Shown here piece after piece: positions 36,539-48,639 of a stretch of DNA of 64,000 nucleotides (the first letter of the stretch is position 1; each line of letters opens with the position of its first letter). Made by a program: the position numbers and the translations under genes. Source of the stretch: Cyrtodaria siliqua. Lineage: Eukaryota; Mollusca; Bivalvia; Adapedonta; Hiatellidae. The notes below the pieces were generated by a model. It was given only the letters and a program-made list of their open reading frames with translations, searched no databases and was not told the DNA's origin. The stretch is taken from NCBI GenBank assembly GCA_037043455.1, contig JAWPHD010000228.1, positions 434,001-498,000 of the forward strand, read 5' to 3'.

Positions 36539-38080
36539 CTTTATTCAAAAGAAAAATAAATAATAAAAGAAAAAAGTCTTTATACCCTCGATCCTCATGC
36601 AATGACACGTGCTAGTTGGCATTATATCACCACGACCTTAGTTCTCACGTTGCTTCATGGTACTAATTAATTACTTTCTAATTGGTCTATGATAAATGGT
36701 TGGAATTAAGTCTCATTAATTTGATTACCTAATTTACGGCATTATGTTTGAGATTTATTCGCTCTAATTAGCAATTTCAAAGAGATTTTGAGTCTGCTAA
36801 CGTGAAATGGCCCTTTAAAATGCCTTTGACGGCTACTAATATGTCGTGGCTGCTCCGGGCTACATACTGACGTCATTTCGATTTTTTCAAATTCATCACT
36901 GATATTCGGCAGGTACCCTCCGGATTTTTCAGGACTTCATCCGCGGTGCGGTAATTCGGTGTGCATATAATCCTAATACATTAAGGGATTCACGAACCTT
37001 TGGGGACCTTTATAAAAATACATAGAAATATAAAACACACATTTGAGGAAAGTTTGGTGCTTTTGTCCGGCGTGTCTAGATTGGGTCCTAAAACCTGGGT
37101 TTTGGTCTCTAGCTATATTATGCAAATCACCTGACCGGACTACTTTTCCCCCATAATTCCAAGCGCCAAACACAAGAGGTGATACTAGTATCGATCGAGG
37201 GCGAGAATGCTCCGGGCTATCATACAACTCTGGGAATTTTAGACTGGTTTGTGTAATAAGAATTGTATTTATACTTTGTAATGATTTAGGGAACCCAACA
37301 AAAGTACTCTGTACTATCCATGTATCTCTAAATCAAAACCAACTGATTTTTTTTTATTTCAGCGCATGCAGGGTAATCATGACACGTAATTTAATTTCAA
37401 TGATAAAGTTGAATCAGTAATGCAATTATTACCAATTAATTAATGATTGGATGCGATATATAGATGATAGAAGTCTTTGATGTCTTTAGTCTCGTTAGTG
37501 GTCAGTGTACAACTTATGGTAGACGCTTATTTGTCCTCTAGGGAATAATTGTTGCAGGTATGCATATGGTGTCATCCGTTATCAGGCTGGTAACCAGCCC
37601 TGAAAATTAACCGACGCTGAGATCCGGCTGCATGTACATGCGTTTTAGTGGGCAGGCACGATTTTCAGTTTTAACAAGACATTTATTGGCAATGAATGAT
37701 TATTTATCGATATTGAAGTTATTTATATGTAAAGTATGTGCACTCCAAAAATTCTACCGAGGCAGCTGCCTCGGTGTGCCTCAGCTACGGGCCTGATTAT
37801 GTTCAGTGTATATTAAAGGAACACGTGGTAATCTTAAAGGGACGCTGTCCGTAAGTAAGCAGATATTGAGCATAGCCAAATAACTGTCTGATTTGTATTC
37901 AGTGAAATGTATACATGAAAACATTACCCAGATAAGCCTGTAGTAATACATTCGTGAGTTTGAAAAAAAAAGAAGTTTTATTTATCATTTGTAAATAATG
38001 CGGGACCCATATTATTTAAATGTGTGCTGATCACATGACACCATTAGCGCATTAGCTCGTTGTATCCCTTACGAAATACT
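36539..38080. other. No gene seen
   Basis: Intronic DNA. It includes one CRE-like TGACGTCA at 36868-36875 and no exon. Confidence 0.4.
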
Positions 38081-38082
38081 TC

Positions 38083-38125
38083 CGGCCCGGTTAGCTCAAT
38101 CAGTAGCGAGCTCGACTATTACAAC
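38083..38125 (+). repeat. 5' half of a tRNA-derived SINE
   Basis: GGCCCGGTTAGCTCAATCAG and TAGCGAGCTCGAC follow the D-arm and anticodon-stem layout of a tRNA, with an A box. No B box follows, so this is a truncated SINE head and not a tRNA gene. Confidence 0.4.
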
Positions 38126-38904
38126 TTTTAAGTAAAATCCAGCTTGTTGTTTCAATGGCTGACGTTATGAAAAATATATACCATAACGACGTCACGTTAT
38201 TTTCTGTATGACATTTGGCAAATGACGTGACGTCGTTTCCCGTAACACTCCTTCTACTTGAGCACAAACCGATTTCATGAACACCATACACTAAATATTC
38301 ATAGAAATGAATTCAATTCAACTCTATTATAGTGTGTACGTATATATCTAAAACGTTTGAATCAGGTCCCATAGTAACTAATAAGACCCTGTTTACTAAA
38401 TTTCCTTTGAAGATGTAGATGTTGGAATGTTTTGCTACCTTTAGCATAGACAGTTGTTACCTTTAGTGTTGACATGGAAGTTATTACCTTTAACGTTTGC
38501 GTTGTTACGTTGTATAGATGAGAACGAAAATATATTAAAATATTTGTCTGTTAATCATTTACTTAGTGCCTAGAACGTCTCATAACACTATTAATTTTGC
38601 ATTGCTCTACATATGTAGCGGGACCCCTCTGGATCACTGTATAACATCCTGAATTTTCTTTAAAATATGTTTGCCTTTTATTAATATCAATAGTTTGAAG
38701 ATACCCTCTTGAAGTTGTCAAATGTATCACTACCCAGTATTAGATTCTCAGATCTGGGCTCAGAAGAGAAGATGCAGTGATGAAATAAATGTAAAACACT
38801 CCGAAACATAAATACTTTGTCATCCTCTCTATCGAGAGTGATTTGTATAAGCACTGTAGTATGTTTTGTAAAATAAATTAACTTTAAACTATTTTCGTTG
38901 ACAG

Positions 38905-39036
38905 GGGCGTTCCTGATTCCATATACTCTATGCTTCTTTCTGGCTGCGGCCCCGATTTTAATTATGGAGACAAGCCTAGGTCAGTACACGAGTGCCGGCG
39001 CTGTGAGAGCATGGAAAATCGCACCAGCGTTCCAAG
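38905..39036 (+). CDS. SLC6 transporter exon 2 (residues 71-115)
   Basis: The acceptor is TTGACAG|GGGCG and the donor CCAAG|GTGAG; phase 1 on both sides. It encodes the end of helix 1, all of helix 2 and the first intracellular loop. A-F-L-I-P-Y (72-77) supplies Tyr77, equivalent to a chloride-site tyrosine of the family. M-E-T-S-L-G-Q-Y (91-98) matches the conserved glutamate-containing loop, with Glu92 at the position of the essential glutamate of GABA carriers. The open frame extends into intron 2 to 39092, but the family alignment requires splicing at 39036. Confidence 0.95.
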
Positions 39037-39169
39037 GTGAGATTTTATTATTATGTGTTTTACTGGCTTCGTCCCCTTATATATTATGGTGACATGAGCA
39101 GAAACATCGAATCATATTAAAGAGAGTTATGACACGGCTGCAATGTTTTGTTGTAGACTTGTAGGAAAG

Positions 39170-39365
39170 TAACTATAAAAGTCGAACAGGAAATTCAAAG
39201 ACCACAGTCAACCAAAATATATAAACAAAAACAAACATAAATAATAAAAGGCAAACTATATGACATCTCAAACACAAAAGCGTTGACAATATCGCTACCG
39301 TCTTGAAACCGGCAGTTTCAAAATAGGAAGCTGGGGTTTAAACCTGTACTGTATATAGGTTGCAC
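39170..39365 (-). repeat. Family A, inverted copy in intron 2
   Basis: Read on the minus strand: GGTTTAAACCCCAGC, GGCGGTTTCAAGACGGTAGC, TTGTCAACGC..TTTGTGTTTG, TTGGTTGACTGTGG and TGTTCGACTTTTATAG. These are in family order. Confidence 0.75.
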
Positions 39366-40489
39366 CAATATGCATTTCTTGTTAGCATTGTAATTATTTG
39401 TTTTAATGCCTGTTTTTGGTTAACTGTGTTCTGTGAAAGCTACATTTCGACTTTTGTACCCACTTTTAACAAGTTTAATACAGATTGTACGACAGTGTTC
39501 ATGGCCAAGTAGTTTACGACATGTGTAAATCGCGTCACCATAGGAACCAGGCAGTGATAGTCCTTGTTGCAGAACAGTTCTCAAACGTCTTTTATATTTT
39601 AAAACAGAACAGGGTTATATTTTAAAAGCAGATCAGGGTTACGATAATACAATTTTGCAAAGGGTTTTCGAAGTTTATATTAACGGTAACCGTGATGGAG
39701 TAGCTTTTTAGTTATACAAGGATTACAAATATTTGAGTCCTCAATTCGACTACAAGTTCTATAAAAAACGAGAAGAAACATAAGATGTTGCTCTGGGAAC
39801 ATCCCCGTCTAAGTAAGGATCGCCTCTCTTCTTATACATGTTGCTTATTAGTTCTCCATTTTCAGTTCAGAGATGCAGATCGGGAACATAGGTGCCAGGT
39901 TGCTATCAAGAAAAGCTCTGTAAATTAGTTTGACCAAAGACACAAGCTATCCGAAAAACTACTTGAGAAGTTCTGAAAAGTCTCCTCCAAAAAGTCTAAA
40001 ATTTTGTCAACAAACTGTATATTACATACAAGGTATAACAGCTGCCATTTTAGCCATTTTAGCAACCTGGCACCTATGATCGAGAAAAGAAGTCTCAGTA
40101 TAAGAAATATTTTCTTTGTTAAGTTGAAGTTATTTAGGGTTATATATTGTTTACCATAGTAGTAAAGTAAAGAAAGGGTTGTAAATGTTATCTTAATATA
40201 CCATCCAGATATCAAGTGGTGTCATTAAAGGTTTTGATGACATCTACCTGAGTATCTTGGGAAACACCCATCAAGAAATCTCTTTCATCGCATTTCAAAC
40301 ATAGGTCTGCGACAAGAGATTCTTAGTTAGTACCCACGGGGATACCAACAATGGGTCTGTATACGGTAGTTTCATACCTGATGAAATCATTGTCTAATCC
40401 ATAGCTAAAATTATATTGTAATTTGGTAAGTGTTCTAAACCCATAACCTTGGCAAAATAGCGGTGTTGATGTATGGTCAATATATTTAA

Positions 40490-40735
40490 CAGTCCCCATT
40501 TACAATGTTTATAGTCTTTTGGCTGTTACTTGTGATACGCAGGCCTCATAACCGCTGCTCCCAACTAAATTCCATTATGTTTATTTCGCTCTTCGGTGCA
40601 TTTAATTTTATAAGATACTGGGACCTTACGCAGAACGACATGGGGAAGCATATAGCTCCATGTCACCGCCGTATGCATGCCATCTTCGGGATGGTTAAAA
40701 AAAAAGAGACAGAAAACAGTACATCATTATGATCA
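40490..40735. repeat. Family E copy in intron 2
   Basis: It shares TGTGATACGCAGGC, AACTAAATTCCATT, TGGGACC and ACCATCTTCGG-type segments, in the same order, with 50475-50700 in intron 8. The intron 8 copy has an open minus-strand frame; this one is broken. Confidence 0.5.
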
Positions 40736-40803
40736 GGCTCAATCAAGTGCTGGATACCGTAATTTGTAGTATGTTTATTTGTTTCTAACCTATTTCATGC
40801 TTT

Positions 40804-41083
40804 CCTTTATTGTTGAATAATGAAACAGCATCGAAACTATACGCTACTCTCATGGGAGTTGTCCTTTGAAATAGATTATCACCTGAAGAAAATCATGGTG
40901 GAAATTCTAACGCTTTAACATTTATCTAGTGATCATTCGCCTACCTTTATTGTTGAATTATGAAATAGCATCGAAACTATACTATACTCTCATGGGAGTT
41001 GTCCTTTGAAATAGATTATCACCTGAAGAAAATCATGGTGGAAAGTTTAACTCTTTAACATTTATCTAGTGATCTTTCGCCTA
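40804..41083 (+). repeat. Tandem duplication, ~140 bp x 2
   Basis: Two adjacent copies start CCTTTATTGTTGAAT at 40804 and 40944, sharing GAAATAGATTATCACCTGAA with only a few differences. Confidence 0.9.
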
Positions 41084-41457
41084 TGGTTCACGGTATGTTG
41101 TACATAACTGATGATGGGATTACCCAGAGCTTCAAGGTGAATAAATAAGTGTATACTTTCCATACAGAAATGGAATGGAACTTCATACTAGTGGTGACCA
41201 ATAAAAATAACATCTGGTATCCTCATTTTACAAATATGTATGCACATTTGATAACATAATTACATTCTTATGCTAAAACTAAATATAGCCAGAATGCATT
41301 ATTCCTCAAATGTATAGCAATGTTAAATATCGATGGATTACATCCAAAAATAGTATATAATTATTAAAAACCATATGAGGAAGATATGTAGTTGCTGATA
41401 AAAGTATAAGAAAGTGTGTTTCTCTTTTATAAAACGCATTCTCTTCTGTACTCGCAG

Positions 41458-41602
41458 GTATAGGTTTAGCATCCCAAGTCATCATGGTTTGGTCAAACGC
41501 CTACTATATCATAGTAATAGCATGGGCACTTTATTATATTGCAATGTCGTTTACGACAGAACTATCCTGGGCAACGTGTGGAAACAGCTGGAATTCAGAC
41601 AG
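41458..41602 (+). CDS. SLC6 transporter exon 3 (residues 115-163)
   Basis: Acceptor TCGCAG|GTATAG, donor GACAG|GTTTGA. It encodes helix 3 and the start of the large second extracellular loop. N-A-Y-Y-I-I-V (128-134) carries the tandem tyrosines, one of which binds the substrate carboxylate in GABA carriers. Cys155 in W-A-T-C-G-N-S-W-N (152-160) is the first half of the conserved loop disulphide. Intron 3 is only 314 bp. Confidence 0.95.
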
Positions 41603-41916
41603 GTTTGAGCATTTGTCATTCTGTTCTTATTTTCTGTTTACTAATCCTTTATTTGTTGTCCCCAGGCCGTCTTGAAAGGCGGCTCATTGTGCGTAAAATG
41701 TCATAATAACCCATGTGTATGCAAACAGCTATATAGAAAATAAATGTAATGTCCACGTCTTTTGTTATTTTATCAAACGTCACATTTGGACATACTGTAC
41801 ATCTAAAGAAGGGCGAAAACATTCATTGATACTCCACATTTATATGATCAGTACAATTAATTATTAATATGGGCAGATACGCATTAAAATCACCTTCGCT
41901 AATCATCTCATAACAG

Positions 41917-42060
41917 GTGTTTTGTTACTGGAATGGTGTTGAATACAACGAACGTCGTAAACTGTTCCGACGTCACCAACAACGTCACTTCCACAGCGAA
42001 CTGTACGATGTATAATGTGACGTCACTGAAACATGTCGATGCTGTTGTCGAGTTTTGGGA
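41917..42060 (+). CDS. SLC6 transporter exon 4 (residues 163-211)
   Basis: Acceptor TAACAG|GTGTTT, donor TGGGA|GTAAGT; it enters and leaves in phase 2. It covers the second extracellular loop. Cys164 completes the disulphide pair with Cys155, with the family spacing of eight residues between them. Five N-glycosylation sequons are packed in 27 residues: Asn172, 178, 185, 191 and 196. Two of them hold a cysteine as the middle residue. The exon ends in V-V-E-F-W-E, the conserved entry to helix 4. Confidence 0.95.
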
Positions 42061-42239
42061 GTAAGTTTTTTTTCGAAATACATACTGTATATATTATGTA
42101 TGTTATCCCTAGAACCAACTGGCTTATTTGGGCGATTACTCCAGTATACATATACATTATTAAACACTTGCTGATATGCTCGTATAAGTTGTGAAGATGA
42201 AATGCCATTATTATCATTAATTAACCAGCTAACATGATT

Positions 42240-42385
42240 CGAAGTAGATATAAAAGACGAACAAGACGAACAGCCAATATAGCAGTCAAGGACCACAGTC
42301 AACGAAAACGCATCGAAAACAAACTATAAATACATGGACAAATAAAAGTCAAAGTATGACATCACAAACATAATAATGGTGGATG
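42240..42385 (-). repeat. Family A 3' part, inverted, in intron 4
   Basis: Minus-strand reading gives TTTGTGATGTCATACTTTG, GTTGACTGTGGTCCTTGAC and a TCGTCTTTTATATCTACTTC end. Confidence 0.7.
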
Positions 42386-42453
42386 AAGTTTATTTTAACT
42401 TACAGGGTCTGCCTCTAAATATCATTTTCAATTCTTCCATATTTCTTCTGCAG

Positions 42454-42586
42454 AAAGCGCGTTCTGCACATATCAGGTGGAATAGACGAACCTGGCAGAT
42501 TAGTTCCGGGTCTTGCAGTAGCCCTTCTTGTTGCCTGGATACTTGTATACATATGCATTTGTAGAGGAGTGAGATGGACGGGCAAG
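42454..42586 (+). CDS. SLC6 transporter exon 5 (residues 211-255)
   Basis: Acceptor TTCTGCAG|AAAGCG, donor GGCAAG|GTAAAA; leaves in phase 0. It encodes the loop before helix 4 (I-D-E-P-G, 221-225) and helix 4 (about 231-246), then C-R-G-V-R-W-T-G-K (247-255), a strongly conserved intracellular segment of SLC6 carriers. Confidence 0.95.
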
Positions 42587-43339
42587 GTAAAACTTTTAAA
42601 AATAGTTGCTCTATTTGAAGACTTTTGAGAATTTAAAACGTTAGTTGTCACTCTCATGACACAATAGGGTGACAAATGCCTCACAACTGTGATTATTCTA
42701 ACACAGTGTTAACACTTCCCGACACACAACTATGTACCATGTCATTTAACGTGGACTGTTATGTTTTTGTTAAGATATCTGAATATAATGACAGTTATCC
42801 GCGGTAGCAATGTGTCCGACGGTTAATGGTAAACCGAAACTTCATTATTTGATGCTTGACTTTGTCATCTATACTATCGTACTTTGTATTACCTAATAAG
42901 GATTTGGAAATTTGATAAAATTAAGCCATTTCTTTTTAATGTATTGACATGGGACTTGGTATAATTCTACGTTTAATAATAAATAAGTGTACACTGCCTT
43001 TGCTTCATTACCAAAGGATGTTCTAGGTTTATTTAACATTCCATGTACCTGTACACAAGCAAGTGAATATTAGATTGTCCAATAGACAGGCGTAACTGAG
43101 TCAGTTTTCTTTCTTAATAAGTTATAGACTTTGACCATACTTAAACAAACTATCCCTCATTTCATATAAAAACAGGGTTAGCAAATAATTGTTAATAACA
43201 TAACCCTTTAATTTACATTTGAAGAAATAATGTATGAAATGAATAACAATAAATAATTGCCTTGGGCAGTTGAAATGGGGATGAACCGGAAGTGCTATGA
43301 TTTGACCTGACGATACAGTATTTAGGTAAATAAAGTAAC

Positions 43340-43640
43340 CCGCCAATTAACGGCAAATTTACAAGTAAAAACTATATGCAGGTGTTTAGGTCATATAACA
43401 AATGTATAGAATTGTTCATGGGTTTTTAAAATACCCGTGTTTGAATATGCGTAAAATGAATTATGAACTCTTAATTCAACGCTCCATTTTTGGGGTTTTG
43501 GTCAGGCTGGTTAAAGCCGTTTATATTGCCTCTATTGCGTTTGGTTTCTCAAAATATGTAAGTTATACATATATATGTGTACCTCGTCTTGTGGCTGTTG
43601 TTGGCGGGATAGCTACTTTTAACTATCGATCTCTTTGACT
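43340..43640 (+). repeat. Family C copy 2 in intron 5
   Basis: It shares CCAATTAACGGCAAA, AATACCCGTG, AATTATGA, AATTCAACGCTCCA and GGCTGGTTAAAG with 49620-49930 in the same order. Confidence 0.7.
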
Positions 43641-44013
43641 GAGTTCACGAAAGATCAATTCAAATAATTATAAGTGTTCCATTTATAAATGTTAATATTT
43701 CGTCTCATTCATCAATAATGTATTCTCTAAGTACATTTGCCACGGCATATTTATGTATACATATTTCATTTATTGGTAAAATTGTTTTCAATTTTGTTCT
43801 GTGTAAATTATTATTTTCCAAATTCGGTAACCGTCGTTAAATTAAATCATGGTACTCTAGATCTAGTTTTGCTTTTAATTTATAACTTCTAATCGAAACA
43901 TAACTGTAAAACAAGTTAAAATATTGAACGCAACGTGACTAAAGATGTGTAATTACTCATCAATCATGAGCACCTGATGGCTAATATATTATAATACTAA
44001 TTAACGTTTTGTT

Positions 44014-44198
44014 TCAGATATAAAATACTTCTAGCGGATTTATATTGTCCCAGATCAAAACCTGGTGGGCGGGACTTGAGGACCATCGATACCAAGGGAC
44101 GTAGGCCCGCGGTTGCGATGTGTTTCATGTCCCAACCACCAGGTTTTGATCTCGCACAATATAAACCCGCTGGAAATATTTTGCTTTTTATCTGACAT
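44014..44198. repeat. Palindromic element in intron 5
   Basis: The left arm with GCGGATTTATATTGTCCCAG and ATCAAAACCTGGTGGGCGGG is inverted at 44128-44198. Arms are about 65 bp with a ~50-bp centre. Short minus-strand frames here are incidental. Confidence 0.8.
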
Positions 44199-44519
44199 GG
44201 ATTTTTATGTATTTTATACACACATTTTCCAGAGATTGAACATAATACAAACACATTCTCACAACTTACAATGTACGTCCATCTCTCATCACCAAACGAA
44301 GAAAATATACAGCTGTATCGTGTTTCGAAAAAGTTCAATTTGTTGTTTGAACGTAACGTTGCCGTAAAATAACAATCGTTGTTTTGGATGTTTTTCCGAC
44401 GTTGAAACTCGTTTAAGATGACGTTCTAACGGTTGAACGACGTGACGTCAGAGGTTTATATAGCTTTTTTATGAACACCTCAATAGCCAATCAACATTGA
44501 AGTATTTTTATCAACCATG

Positions 44520-45440
44520 TTAGATAGGAAATTATTATCCTGGTTTTCAGTCAGTAGTTTAGAAAAAATAGATAGGTTCGTTCAAAACTCAGATCAATAG
44601 ATTCATACAAAACTTAAAAGTTTAACCAAAATTTCATATACGTTCATCCAAATTTGAATGGGCTCAGACTTGACAGAAATTTCAAAATATATTGTGTTAG
44701 GAGTCAATCAATATGAATGGAATTATTATAAAAGCAGGATATTCGATTAATACTAAGAGGAAACTTTTAAGTTTTGTTTTTCCAAGCTCAAAAGTTCCTA
44801 CACACTACTTAACTGGCCAACGAGTATTTGCTATTTTACATGCCAGAATACGAAATTATTGCAGTAACCTTAATAATGATCTTTATTTAAACCATTTACG
44901 AGAATCATACAATTGCGATTGTGGTTCTGCAGTAGAAGACGCTGAACACTTTTTTTTCAACTGTATTTTATTTCGTACACAACGGCTTCGTTTGTTTCAG
45001 TCAACTCGTACATTTCACCCATTAAATTTAAATACAATACTTTTTGGTCGCGAACACTTGTCGGATGACGATTATCAAATTCTCTTCGAAGCAGTGCAAA
45101 TATACATAAGAGAAACACAGAGGTTTGCCTAGATTTAGATTTACTTTTGCAACTCATGCTGATTGACTCTCTTCTTTCGAACTTGACACAATCTCTATAC
45201 TTCTTCTTTTTTTTCCTTTTTTCTTCACTAGTTCCTACTTTTTCTTTCTCACTACCTTTTCTCTATTCATGATATTATGTGCAAGTTATGTATATTTACT
45301 TATGTAATTGTCTAACTTTGTGTGTATACTATTTTGTCGGGAAGGGCATTAACTAATGTTGTAAGAACTTGTAGCCCAACCCTTTTGCGATTATATATTG
45401 GCAATAAAATATGTTTAAATTAAATTAAAATTAAAAATTA
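44520..45440 (+). mobile_element. LINE 3' fragment
   Basis: Only the C-terminal part of ORF2 and the 3' end of a non-LTR element are present. It ends near 45415-45440 in an AATAAAATATG followed by a TTAAA/AAATT-rich tail. Upstream of 44713 the frame is broken by stops. Confidence 0.75.
44713..45132 (+). pseudogene. LINE ORF2 C-terminal remnant (139 aa)
   Basis: The conserved part reads L-T-G-Q-R-V-F-A-I-L-H-A-R-I-R-N, then C-D-C-G-S-A-V-E-D-A-E-H-F-F-F-N-C. This C-x-C...H...C ribbon with the surrounding helix is typical of the C-terminal end of non-LTR retrotransposon polyproteins. The reverse transcriptase core is absent and TAG stands in frame just upstream (44698-44700). It differs from the C-terminal segment of the intron 1 LINE, so it belongs to another family. 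Confidence 0.8.
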
Positions 45441-45724
45441 ATACTAACGGCGGAACCAAGCCTAGACATAGACCTGATTTACATCAAAACGGCTTTTGGT
45501 TTATCCTTTCTTGTTATAGAAATATTAAACTTTAGAAGTGTGGTATGTATGCACGAATACAACGGGATTAAATTGAAACTTTGAAACGCATTAAATGTTA
45601 ACTATGAATTAACAGTGTTAAGCAAACAAAACATCCTTTTAGATAACATGTATCTTCAAACTATTTGTAAATCTCAGTATAGTGAAGCCATGTATACAGT
45701 ACAAAACATTCAAGAAAGCAAAAA

Positions 45725-45870
45725 CATGATCCATTGTCAACCCTTTTATGTTTGGGATGTCATAAATTGCCTTTTATTCATCTTTGTAATTATTTTTTGT
45801 TTCTGTGCGTGTTGAGGGGTTGACCGTGGTTCTTGAATGCTGCATCGACTTTTATATCTACTTCTTAGGT
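45725..45870 (+). repeat. Family A 3' part in intron 5
   Basis: GTCAACCCTTTTATGTTTG, GCCTTTTATTCATCTTTG and GACCGTGGTTCTTGAATGCT occur in family order. Confidence 0.8.
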
Positions 45871-46334
45871 GAACTAAGTTACTAACTTCGTAAGAATCTT
45901 CCTCATTATCACATTCATTCACTTTATTAAACTTGTCTGTTACCTTTCTCCCTTGTTTGTGTTGGATGCTTTCAAAATATCCCATTTTCAGTTTGTATTG
46001 CCACTATTCACGCTAGCGTTTGTTAAGGTCTGTCAGGCGTGTGTCAAAGATCGCCCGACTGAAAGTGAGTGTTATTGCTTACTGGTCCTCTGAGATCATC
46101 AAGCCCAATATGTACGACTTTAAAGTAGAATACCAGTTAAGACGGTGCTAGTAGGCGTGAGAGATGTTGCACTTCCATTACCTCTTATAAACATACTCAG
46201 TAACCCCGTGTCTGCTACTTTCTCTCTTGTTTGTGTTTGTTGCTTCCAGTATTTATCCTTATGGGATTTTTTTTTCTCAACATACTCAAAAAACTTATGT
46301 TATGACAGTATCATTTTGCAACGTACTACCTGTT

Positions 46335-46790
46335 AAGCGGTTGACCCTTTCACTGTTTCGCCATTATGCTTTGTCCTTTTATTATGCGATGACCCGACAT
46401 ATTGTGCACCTTACGATGACGTCTACCTAAAAGTAGATATAAAAATCGACCTGGAAATTTGGAAAGGATGGTAACGTTTGATTTTTGACTTCAATCTTGT
46501 CGTGTTGAGCTTTAATTATATATTCTCTTGATGCTCTGACTTGTGCCAAGTCATACGTACTTGCTTTTTGGCTTTCTGCGCTTTTGTTTTTATATTTTAC
46601 ATTACATGATTAAATTTGTGTTAAACTTATATTGCTTATATTGATTATTGCTGCCTAGTTTGTTTAGTGGGATGAGAAGGGCACTAGAAAGGTTTGGTGC
46701 ACCGTCGAAACTGTTTTAAACTCCCAGCGGCCTTTTTACATTGACGGTTTCACAGCGGTACCCATATTGTCACTGCATTTCCTGTTTAAC
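46335..46790 (+). repeat. Family A extended copy in intron 5
   Basis: It matches the 23985-24540 copy along its length: GCGGTTGACC, ACGATGACGTCTACCTAAAA, TTCAATCTTGTCGTGT, GCCAAGTCAT, GGTGCACCGTCGAAAC, and AACTCCCAGCGGCCTTTTT. Confidence 0.8.
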
Positions 46791-47230
46791 TTCAACATTT
46801 ATAGCTACTTTATTTCTTCATAAGGCATATACATAGGATGAAACTTTAGACATTTTACAAAATTCTTTCTGAAATACTGATCACGGAATATACTATATTA
46901 ATAAGTATAAACTCACCTTCCAAGTGTTTTCGTCCGTTATCAAGTCTTCATCGGGAAATAAGCATAAATAGTGGTAAAGCAAACATATCGAAAACTATTT
47001 GACTACAAAGTATGGAAAATACAATGTTCTACTAATAATATAGACGCTCGTCCTTCAAGAAGGAAAACACATGTATCTAGAATACATTATATAGGGAAGT
47101 GTAATCTATTATTTTCTGCAAAGCAAAAGGTTGTGAATTTACCGCGGAAGTTACGCGACGTCATATCTGAATCTGCACGCCGCTTCTATGTGGCAGTTGA
47201 TTTCTTGAGTTATCGATGTTTTGTTTATAG

Positions 47231-47469
47231 ATTGTCTATTTCACGGCCGTGATCCCGTATGTCCTCCTAACAGTACTGTTTGTTCGGGGTGTCACCCTTG
47301 ACGGAGCGATAGATGGAATCGTATTCTACTTGCGACCAGACTTCTCTAGACTTGCAGACGCACAGGTTTGGATTGACGGAGGAACTCAAGTATTGTATTC
47401 TATCGGCGCAGCACAAGGCTTTATGGTTACGCTTGGGAGTTACAATGAATTCAGTACTAATAGCGTCAG
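47231..47469 (+). CDS. SLC6 transporter exon 6 (residues 256-335)
   Basis: Acceptor TTTATAG|ATTGTC, donor GTCAG|GTTAAT; ends in phase 2. It encodes helix 5, the third extracellular loop and helix 6, the second half of the substrate site. G-T-Q-V-L-Y-S (306-312) supplies Gln308 and Ser312, equivalent to chloride and sodium ligands. The unwound part of helix 6 reads S-I-G-A-A-Q-G (312-318), then V-T-L-G-S-Y-N (321-327). This run is not a clear match to the typical GABA, taurine/creatine or glycine carrier motifs, so the substrate is uncertain. It is the largest exon at 239 bp. Confidence 0.95.
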
Positions 47470-47549
47470 GTTAATTTATATTTTAAACAGATCTAATGAG
47501 ATTACTATCAGAGAGCTGTGATCCCTATTGCAAACGAACTCGGACAACA

Positions 47550-47665
47550 ACACAGTTAAAAAAAACGAGTATGATAATGGACCTTTGGAAACGGCCGAGA
47601 ACGACACATACGAAATATTGCAGTCTCGGTTTGATGGAGACTATTCATGAGCGGTAGTGAAATAT
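47550..47665 (-). repeat. Family D repeat in intron 6
   Basis: It contains ACCTTTGGAAACGGCCGA, CAGTCTCGGTTTGA and AGTGAAATATGCTAGC. An inverted copy is at 53960-54080, and a weaker one at 50740-50830. Confidence 0.65.
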
Positions 47666-48324
47666 GCTAGCTACCGCTCACGCCTAATTTCTCTGAAATG
47701 GGTCCATCAATTAACCCGTAACCAACTACATATATACAATGCGAATTATTCGCAGGCTGATCTGGGTTTACAATGAACGCAAAGGCTATTATAGTCGTGC
47801 TTAGCGGGTTAAAACTATACATTACTCGCCTTTACTTAAACATCACTTCTAAATTTAACACTTACGTGGTTTTGATTTACAGTATTATACATTGAGTACG
47901 GTTTACTTTTGGTGTATAATAAAAAAAAATCAATTTCAGTTATATTCTGACCGGTGAGGGAATGCAACGTTTGAATAACGCATCCCATTAACTTACAGTT
48001 TCGAAAACATTAACTTATCTTTGCGATGATTTTTTAAATTCAATTATTCGCATGTTAAATTGTATGAACACCTCAAAAACATTTGCTTCTTTTTTTTGCA
48101 AATGTTTTTTTGTTTGTTTTGAATATATACATGCATATTTGAAATAAAGGGATGATTTAGGAATTATTTACTTAAGAAACAACCAAGTTGTCAAATTTAG
48201 AAAATATATCTTTAATTGGTTGTAAACAATAGTGTATGAACAGCATGTCCTGCGCCATGCATCTTCTTTTTTTCAGGAACGTTGTAACACTTATCTTTGT
48301 TTACTGATGTTTTATGTATTGTAG

Positions 48325-48449
48325 GAATTCTATCCTGATCATTAGTATCAACTGTTTTACCAGCATCTATGCAGGTATGGCCGTTTTTTCCATTCTTGGG
48401 TTCATGGCCAATGAAATGGACGTGCCAATCAAGGATGTTGTAGATTCGG
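48325..48449 (+). CDS. SLC6 transporter exon 7 (residues 335-377)
   Basis: Acceptor ATTGTAG|GAATTC, donor ATTCG|GTAAGT after one spare base; ends in phase 1. It encodes helix 7 and the following loop. I-N-C-F-T-S (343-348) supplies Asn344 and Ser348, matching sodium- and chloride-site residues. F-S-I-L-G-F-M-A (355-362) is conserved in the family. Confidence 0.95.
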
Positions 48450-48639
48450 GTAAGTTGATATGCTACTACGTGGTTACTTCCCGGAATGCGAGCTGAGGGT
48501 GCTATAGATCTCCGTTAAGCCGTTAAACAACATTCAATTCAAACGGAGGTTTATAGCACCACACAGTATAGGTTATTTAGAGCCGCTCCAGAGAGAGGGG
48601 CCCCAGAGAGAGGGGAAGGATACATAGGAATCCGGGAAC

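Noticed and set aside
46971..47252. 93-codon frame ending in exon 6
   Set aside because: Out of frame with exon 6; a chance opening in intron 5.
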